From the NCBI GenBank assembly GCA_024236055.1, contig JACKLF010000002.1, positions 496,001-560,000 on the forward strand: 64,000 nucleotides of DNA, read 5' to 3'. The position numbers and the translations under genes were made by a program. A model generated the notes under the pieces. The model did no database searches. It was not told the origin of the DNA and saw nothing but the letters and a program-made list of their open reading frames with translations. Positions 59,142-64,000 of this stretch are shown here, piece after piece. Position 1 is the first letter of the stretch, and every line of letters starts with the position of its first letter. This stretch comes from Alphaproteobacteria bacterium (GTDB lineage: Bacteria; Pseudomonadota; Alphaproteobacteria; Micropepsales; Micropepsaceae).

Positions 59142-59951
59142 ATGATGCGTCTGAATCTCTCAAGCTTGGCAATTCTGGTGTTTGCGCTTGCGGTCACGCC
59201 CGCGCTGGCCCAGCAGACCGATGCCGCCCCGCCCTCGCTGGCGGCATGGCCCGCGCCGACCTGCGAAAAGCCCGATTCCAAGCCGCTGGAGATGAAGCCC
59301 GGCAACGACAGCGGCGACATCGCCGCCTACAACACCAAGGTCCACCGCTTCAACCGCATGTCGGCTGAGTTCAATGCCTGCACCAAGGCCTATATCGACA
59401 CCATTCACCAGCAGATCGAAACCTTGCGCACCGGCACCAAGGCGAAGCTGAAGGCCATCGTCGATCACGGCAATGGCCGCATCCGCACCGTCGCCCGGCA
59501 GGTCAACATGGCGGTGGAGGCGGGCAACCAGGCCGCCGCGGGCCAGAAAGTGAGCGTGCCCGCGATTGCCGATCCCGATCCGGAATTTCCCCCCGCCGCC
59601 TGCAAGCCGCCGGACGAAGCCCTGCTCAAGCGGACATCGAAACTGAACCGGGTGAGCGCCAAGGCCGCCAACGCCTATGACGCACAGTATGACGCTTTCA
59701 ATGCCTGCATCGCCGATTATATCGACAAGGGCCAGGCCGAGTTGCGCAAAATCCAGGCCGACACCGCCGCCCGGCAACAGGCGATGGTGGACCGCACCAA
59801 CAAGCAGATCGATCTGCTGAACCAACTGTCCGCCCAGGCCGCCGACGGCGCCACCGAGACCGCGCGCCAGACCGCCGCCAAGCTGGGCATGGTGTCGACC
59901 GAGGATCCCGCGACCCAGGCGGTGGACCGCGATGCGACCCTGCCGCCCTAG
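59142..59951 (+). CDS. Exported protein with two copies of a Cys-containing helical unit
   Basis: This 269-residue protein has a signal peptide (residues about 1-23, LAVTPALAQQ). The mature part repeats one unit: first KVHRFNRMSAEFNACTKAYI DTIHQQIE (about 65-95), later KAANAYDAQYDAFNACIADYIDKGQAEL (about 178-208). Each copy is preceded by a short Pro/Cys segment (PTCEKPD, AACKPPD) and followed by a long helix. Two cysteines per unit may form disulfides. I do not recognise the family. It is followed by the convergent acyl-CoA synthetase gene. Confidence 0.75.
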   Translation: MMRLNLSSLAILVFALAVTPALAQQTDAAPPSLAAWPAPTCEKPDSKPLEMKPGNDSGDIAAYNTKVHRFNRMSAEFNACTKAYIDTIHQQIETLRTGTKAKLKAIVDHGNGRIRTVARQVNMAVEAGNQAAAGQKVSVPAIADPDPEFPPAACKPPDEALLKRTSKLNRVSAKAANAYDAQYDAFNACIADYIDKGQAELRKIQADTAARQQAMVDRTNKQIDLLNQLSAQAADGATETARQTAAKLGMVSTEDPATQAVDRDATLPP

Positions 59952-59954
59952 AGA

Positions 59955-61742
59955 TCAAAGTTTGACCCGGCCTTCGCAGATATCGGCATAGCGCGCGGCG
60001 GTGAGAATCTCATAACCACCCTTGTCCGGGTCGAGCCAGTAGATCGGATCGGCAATCGCGGCCGGATCGAACCCGTCCTTCACCAGGTCGACCTTGCGCT
60101 GCTTGAAGGTGCCGGTGACGTCGATGGCGGGCGACAGGCGCAGGAAGATCGGCCAGGCATAATGGGGCAGGCGCTGGGCCAGATGCGCCGGCAGCGCGCC
60201 CATGTCGAAATCACCGTCCACCACGATCGCCGCCATGCCGGCGCGCCCGTCCACGCCCGGCACCTTCATGCCGTAGACATTGGCCTCGCGCACGCCGGGC
60301 ACCGCGCCCAGCGCACCGCTGACCTCGCCGGTGGCGACATTCTCGCCCTTCCAGCGAAACGTGTCGCCGATGCGGTCGACAAAATAGAAATAGCCGTGTT
60401 CGTCGCGCCGCATCAGGTCGCCGGTGCGGAACCAGGCATCGCCCTTGTGCATCACGTCGCGCAGGACTTTTCTTTCGCTGGCAGTCTTGTTGCCCGAATA
60501 GCCCTCGAAGCCGCGGCCCGCGCGGGCCGAGATGCGTCCCACCGTCTCGCCTACCTCGTCGGGCCCGCATTCGATGCAAAGCCCGTCATCCCCGCGCACC
60601 GGCATCTCACTTTCCACATCGAAACGCATCACGCGGGTCGGCAGCAGCCATTGCAGATAGTTCGGCACCCGGCCCACCGAACCCACCGTGCCGTCATAGT
60701 TCAGCATCGAGACATTGCCCTCGGTCGCGCCATAGAATTCCACGATGCGCGGAATGGCGAAACGCGCCTGGAACTCGCGCCAGATTTCGGGCCGCAACCC
60801 GTTGCCGGTGATGACGCGGACCTGGTGGCCCTTTTCCAGCGGGCTTTCGGGCTGGTTGAGAAGATAGCGGCACAGCTCGCCGATATATTCGAAGATCGTG
60901 GCCTGGTAGTGGTGAATGTCGCTCCAGAATTCGTGCACCGAGAATTTGCGCTTGATGATCAGCGCCCCGCCCCGAAGGAAGGCCAGCCCCACCGCGCAGA
61001 CCCCGCCGGTGGAATGGTAAAGCGGCAGGGGATTGTAGATGCGGTCGCTGGCCCGCGGCGACAGCGCGCCGACAAAGCCGTACATCATGAACAGCATCCG
61101 CATGTGGGTGAAGTTGGCCGCCTTGGGCAAGCCGGTGGTGCCGGACGTGTAGATGAAAAAGGCACGGTCCTGCAGCGTCACCCCGGCGCGCGCCGAACGG
61201 GGCACCGGCGCCTCGCCCGCCGCATCCAGTGCCGCGTCCAGCCCGTTCATGCCGTCGGCCTCGCCGCCCTGCACCCACGCTTGCGGCGGATCGGCAAAGG
61301 TGGCGGACCGGACATGATCCGCAAGTTCCACCCCCACGATCACATGGCGCGCCCCGCACAGGGCGATGGAATGGGCCAGCCCCTCGCCCATCAGGTTGGT
61401 GTTGATCAGCGCGGCCTGCATGCCCGCCTTGAACAGGCCCAGCCAGGCGCAGATGAAATCGGGGCGGTTCTCCATCAGCAGCGCCACGCAGTCGCCCTGT
61501 CCCAGCCCCCGCCCGATCGCCCAATGGGCATAGGCGTTGGCGCGCCCGTTCATCCGGACATAGGAAAGCTGGCTGTCCTGATAGATCAGCGCGGGTGCAT
61601 GGGGACGGCGGCGCGCCTGATCCTCGACGATGTCGACGATGGTGCGGGTCGCATGCGGCTTCAGCCGGCGCAGCATCCACAGCGTGCGCACGATATGACT
61701 GAGATAGACATATTCGCGCCGGATGGCGGCGGCCAATGGCAT
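59955..61742 (-). CDS. FATP-type long-chain acyl-CoA synthetase
   Basis: This 595-residue adenylate-forming enzyme activates fatty acids to acyl-CoA. It has the AMP-binding motif FIYTSGTTGLPKAANFTHMR, EFYGATEGNVSMLNYDG, GDLMRRDEHGYFYFVDRIGD and TFRWKGENVATGEV, typical of the very-long-chain/FATP subgroup. ATG 61740-61742 with GGGAGAAA upstream is preferred over a start 12 codons earlier. It stands alone; the likely substrate is a long or very long chain fatty acid. Confidence 0.9.
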   Translation of the reverse strand: MPLAAAIRREYVYLSHIVRTLWMLRRLKPHATRTIVDIVEDQARRRPHAPALIYQDSQLSYVRMNGRANAYAHWAIGRGLGQGDCVALLMENRPDFICAWLGLFKAGMQAALINTNLMGEGLAHSIALCGARHVIVGVELADHVRSATFADPPQAWVQGGEADGMNGLDAALDAAGEAPVPRSARAGVTLQDRAFFIYTSGTTGLPKAANFTHMRMLFMMYGFVGALSPRASDRIYNPLPLYHSTGGVCAVGLAFLRGGALIIKRKFSVHEFWSDIHHYQATIFEYIGELCRYLLNQPESPLEKGHQVRVITGNGLRPEIWREFQARFAIPRIVEFYGATEGNVSMLNYDGTVGSVGRVPNYLQWLLPTRVMRFDVESEMPVRGDDGLCIECGPDEVGETVGRISARAGRGFEGYSGNKTASERKVLRDVMHKGDAWFRTGDLMRRDEHGYFYFVDRIGDTFRWKGENVATGEVSGALGAVPGVREANVYGMKVPGVDGRAGMAAIVVDGDFDMGALPAHLAQRLPHYAWPIFLRLSPAIDVTGTFKQRKVDLVKDGFDPAAIADPIYWLDPDKGGYEILTAARYADICEGRVKL

Positions 61743-61807
61743 GGCGTTTCTCCCAACCACAGACTGGCTGGCGCGCACACGCCAATCAAGCTGTGTTAGA
61801 AGGCGCC

Positions 61808-62134
61808 ATGGCCGAAACAGCGGATGACCCCCTGGACCTGCGCGGACTCAAATGCCCGCTGCCCGCCATGCTGGCGCGCAAGGCGCTGGCCAGGCTTGCC
61901 GCGGGCGTGACGCTGACGGTACAGGCCGACGATCCCATGGCGCTGGTCGACATTCCGCACATGTGCCACCGCGAGGGCCATGCCCTGCTGAACGTGACCC
62001 GGCATGGCACCTATGCGGACTTTTCGATTCGCGCCGCTGCGATCAGTTCGGGGGCGGCGGCGGCGCAGGAGGCGGAGCCTGACGCGCATCCGCACGCGAA
62101 TCCGGCGGCACAGCATCGGGACCCAGACGCCTGA
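61808..62134 (+). CDS. TusA-like sulfur carrier protein with a C-terminal tail
   Basis: This 108-residue protein has a TusA fold with the CPxP motif DLRGLKCPLPAMLARKALAR (Cys17) and VQADDPMALVDIPHMCHREG. TusA relatives carry persulfide sulfur for tRNA thiolation or other uses. The last 30 residues are an Ala/Glu/His/Pro tail not found in the family. This tail lies antiparallel to the end of the lipoprotein gene: the two coding regions overlap by 92 bases. Confidence 0.85.
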   Translation: MAETADDPLDLRGLKCPLPAMLARKALARLAAGVTLTVQADDPMALVDIPHMCHREGHALLNVTRHGTYADFSIRAAAISSGAAAAQEAEPDAHPHANPAAQHRDPDA

Positions 62135-62684
62135 TCACCTCGCTGGCGTTGATCGACCGCGGTTCCTTGGCAGCCTGTTCGGGGGTCAGCAGCACGATCT
62201 CGGCATAGGCCTGGAAGCGGGTGCGCGCCACCACGTCGACCGAAGGCTGATAGGCAAAGCCCCAGCCGCCCCAATAGGGGTAGTAGCGGCCATACCAGGG
62301 CGGGCCGAACCAGGGGTCCGGCGGCATGGGCGGCAGGGCGTGATAGGTGGTGTTCGCCCGGGTGTTGCGGGTGTCGAACATGAAATTGTCGGACCCGGCG
62401 GCCCGGGTCACTTCGGCGGCCCGCAGCAGGAGGTAGCTTTCCACGGTGTCGCGCGGGGTGGCCGAATTGCCGTCAAAGGTGATGCGGTAGCGGTTCGGGG
62501 CCAGTTCCCGGTCGGTATAGCCGGTCTGCTGGCCCTCAAGCCGGGGGCCATAGGGGGTGGGGCTGGCACAGCCAGCCAGCACCAGGCCAGCCAGAACAAG
62601 CCCGCCAAGGGCCAAAAGCGGGCGGGGCCGGGTTTGGGGCCGGCTCCAGGCGCCGTCAGGGAAAAGCTGGTTAATCCGCGTCAT
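62043..62684 (-). CDS. CC0125/CC1285-type lipoprotein
   Basis: This 213-residue lipoprotein has a signal ending in the lipobox LAGC (about Cys39), then the family core YTDRELAPNRYRITFDGNSA and TPRDTVESYLLLRAAEVTRA, a Trp/Tyr/Gly/Pro-rich middle (WFGPPWYGRYYPYWGGWGF) and a proline-rich end. Such proteins are known from Caulobacter and relatives and are of unknown function. ATG 62682-62684 is the likely start. Its last 92 bases overlap the TusA-like gene on the other strand. Confidence 0.83.
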   Translation of the reverse strand: MTRINQLFPDGAWSRPQTRPRPLLALGGLVLAGLVLAGCASPTPYGPRLEGQQTGYTDRELAPNRYRITFDGNSATPRDTVESYLLLRAAEVTRAAGSDNFMFDTRNTRANTTYHALPPMPPDPWFGPPWYGRYYPYWGGWGFAYQPSVDVVARTRFQAYAEIVLLTPEQAAKEPRSINASEVIRRLGPDAVPPDSRADARQAPPPAPPPPPN

Positions 62685-62755
62685 TTCGAGGCTCCGGTTC
62701 AGCGCCCCTCGCTGAAAGCTGAATATGGTAACGGCGGGGCCCAAAGCCAAGTTCC

Positions 62756-62826
62756 GTCATGCCCGCGCACCTGGGGAGGCGCCCGCCCAGGCACCCGCCA
62801 TCCTGGGGCCTGGGGCCCGCCATGAC
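62756..62826. other. GC-rich inverted sequence in the gap before the glycosyltransferase
   Basis: The 330-base gap 62685-63014 contains no gene. It holds this 71-base block bounded by GTCATG and CATGAC and full of GGCGCC, CCAGG and CCTGG elements that can form several short hairpins. A TGGTATATG at 62854-62862 resembles an extended -10 for the downstream gene. Confidence 0.35.
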
Positions 62827-63014
62827 CTTGATTGCGCGCATTTTTCGCTGGCCTGGTATATGCTGCTTCGCACCTGCCCTCTTGCCATTGTCGGCGCGGC
62901 GTAAGAAGTTCGCCTTGCCGGGCGCGCCGCCGCAAGGCATGGTCCGATGGGTGGGCCGACACGACCCGTAAGGCCGGGTCCTGATAACGAGCCTTGGGGG
63001 CCTGAACGATCGCC

Positions 63015-64000
63015 ATGCACGGTCTTTCTCTATTCCTGCAATTCGCCCTCTGCCTTGTTCTGGTTTCCGTCTGCACCCTTTCGGTTCAGCTCGCCTGCCT
63101 GGCCTGGGTGCGGGTCTTCCGCCGCGCGCCCGCACTGAAGCTGGCTGACACGGACGATGCTGCACTGCCGCATGTGCTGGTACAGCTTCCCGTCTGCAAC
63201 GAGGGCCCGCTGGCCGTGCGCGTCGCCGAAGCCGCCGCGCTGCTGGACTGGCCCCGTGACCGCCTGACCATCCAGATCCTCGACGATGGCGACAGCGCCG
63301 ACCATGACGCGCTGGCCGAAGCGGTGCGCGCGGTGGTGCCCGCCGATGTCGATCTGCAGATTCTGCGCCGGGGCAACCGCAAGGGTTTCAAGGCCGGCAA
63401 CCTGGCCTTCGGACTTTCCCATTCGACCGCGCCCTTTGTCGCCGTGCTCGACGCCGACTTTGTGCCGCCCGCCGATTTCCTGCGCCGCACCGTTCCGGCG
63501 CTGTTGGCCGATACGGGCCTGGCCTTCGTCCAGGCGCGCTGGGGCCATGCCAACCGCACCGCCAACTGGCTGACCCGGGTGCAGGGCGTGCTGCTGGATT
63601 CGCATTTCGCGGTCGAGCAGGAAGCGCGCTTCCGCGCCGGCATGCCCATGTCGTTCAACGGCAGCGCGGGCGTGTGGAACCGCATTGCCATCGAACAGGG
63701 CGGCGGCTGGAGCGGCGACACGCTGACCGAGGATCTGGACCTGTCGATGCGCTGCATGATGGCGGGCTGGCGCGGCGCGATGGTGCCCGACCTGGTCGTG
63801 CCGGGCGAACTGCCCCAGACCGCGGCGGCCTGGCGCGCGCAGCAGGCGCGCTGGACGAAGGGCCATGCCCAGGTGGCGCGCAAGCTGTTGCCAACGATCT
63901 GGTCCAGCGCCATGCCGGTGTGGAAGAAGACCGCCATGACGCTTCAGATGTGCCAGTTCGCCTTCTACATGCTGGCCTTCGCCTCGGCCGCGATCTCGCT
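63015..64000 (+). CDS. CelA-like GT2 glycosyltransferase (C-terminus outside window)
   Basis: The first 328 residues of a processive-type GT2 enzyme are visible. After an N-terminal membrane segment (FLQFALCLVLVSVCTLSVQL) come VLVQLPVCNEGPLAVRVAEA, ILDDGDSADHDA, VAVLDADFVPPADFLRRTVP (DxD), TLTEDLDLSMRCMMAGW and the QQARWTKGHAQ motif (QxxRW). This set marks cellulose/mannan synthase-like or bacterial CelA-like enzymes. The last visible residues start a membrane segment. The sugar and product are unknown. Start is ATG 63015. Confidence 0.88.
   Translation, partial: MHGLSLFLQFALCLVLVSVCTLSVQLACLAWVRVFRRAPALKLADTDDAALPHVLVQLPVCNEGPLAVRVAEAAALLDWPRDRLTIQILDDGDSADHDALAEAVRAVVPADVDLQILRRGNRKGFKAGNLAFGLSHSTAPFVAVLDADFVPPADFLRRTVPALLADTGLAFVQARWGHANRTANWLTRVQGVLLDSHFAVEQEARFRAGMPMSFNGSAGVWNRIAIEQGGGWSGDTLTEDLDLSMRCMMAGWRGAMVPDLVVPGELPQTAAAWRAQQARWTKGHAQVARKLLPTIWSSAMPVWKKTAMTLQMCQFAFYMLAFASAAIS

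Overview
This is a high-GC window from an alphaproteobacterial chromosome. The evidence for the class is the complete PhyR-NepR-EcfG general stress core with an HWE-type sensor kinase, an Irr-type Fur regulator next to fabA-fabB-fabI, a CC0125/CC1285-type lipoprotein, DUF2125 and DUF6481 proteins, and EcfG-type promoters (GGAAC, 16-17 bases, CGTT). I cannot name the genus. Genes are tightly packed. I see no rRNA, tRNA, phage, insertion sequence or CRISPR array. Both ends of the window cut through genes.

Layout. 1-2.9 kb: a small catabolic group (TPP-dependent enzyme, HpaI-type aldolase, flavin monooxygenase). 3.1-4.5 kb: dihydrolipoyl dehydrogenase. 4.7-14.3 kb: a general stress island with phyR facing nepR-ecfG-sensor kinase, several very small membrane or periplasmic proteins with EcfG-type promoters, a single-domain response regulator, and two lipid-linked sugar transferases in between. 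14.3-19.4 kb: a flavoprotein/cyclopropane-fatty-acid-synthase pair, a LuxR-type regulator, an FMN reductase and a cytochrome c. 19.5-22.2 kb: etfB, etfA (broken by a frameshift) and 3-hydroxybutyryl-CoA dehydrogenase. 22.3-28 kb: a TlpA-like thioredoxin, argH-lptM-lysA and a DUF4175 membrane protein. 28-33 kb: a zinc-ribbon protein and phosphoribosyltransferase facing ftsE-ftsX-ydcF-plsC and a cysteine-cluster protein. 33-42 kb: B12-dependent ribonucleotide reductase, DUF2125, tyrA-hisC, metX-metW, a methyltransferase and gloB. 42-52 kb: small or exported proteins, panD, rpoD and dnaG, a GAF protein, YqeY and carA. 52-59 kb: fabI-fabB-fabA facing irr, then rubrerythrin, an HdrD-like iron-sulfur protein and DUF3501. 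59-64 kb: a duplicated-domain exported protein, a FATP-type acyl-CoA synthetase, a TusA-like protein, a lipoprotein and a CelA-like glycosyltransferase cut by the window end.

How the parts work together. The stress island reads as an autoregulated circuit: kinase to PhyR, PhyR titrates NepR, EcfG is freed, and EcfG-type promoters sit before nepR, phyR and at least three small-protein units. The irr region carries two Irr (ICE) operators, one in the irr promoter and one upstream of rubrerythrin, which links iron status to a rubrerythrin/HdrD-like/DUF3501 set that is the best candidate here for a poorly described system. A structured intergenic repeat occurs six times at gene ends, with arm sequences that change while pairing is kept. 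The leader of metX can form two mutually exclusive hairpins, one of which buries the start codon.
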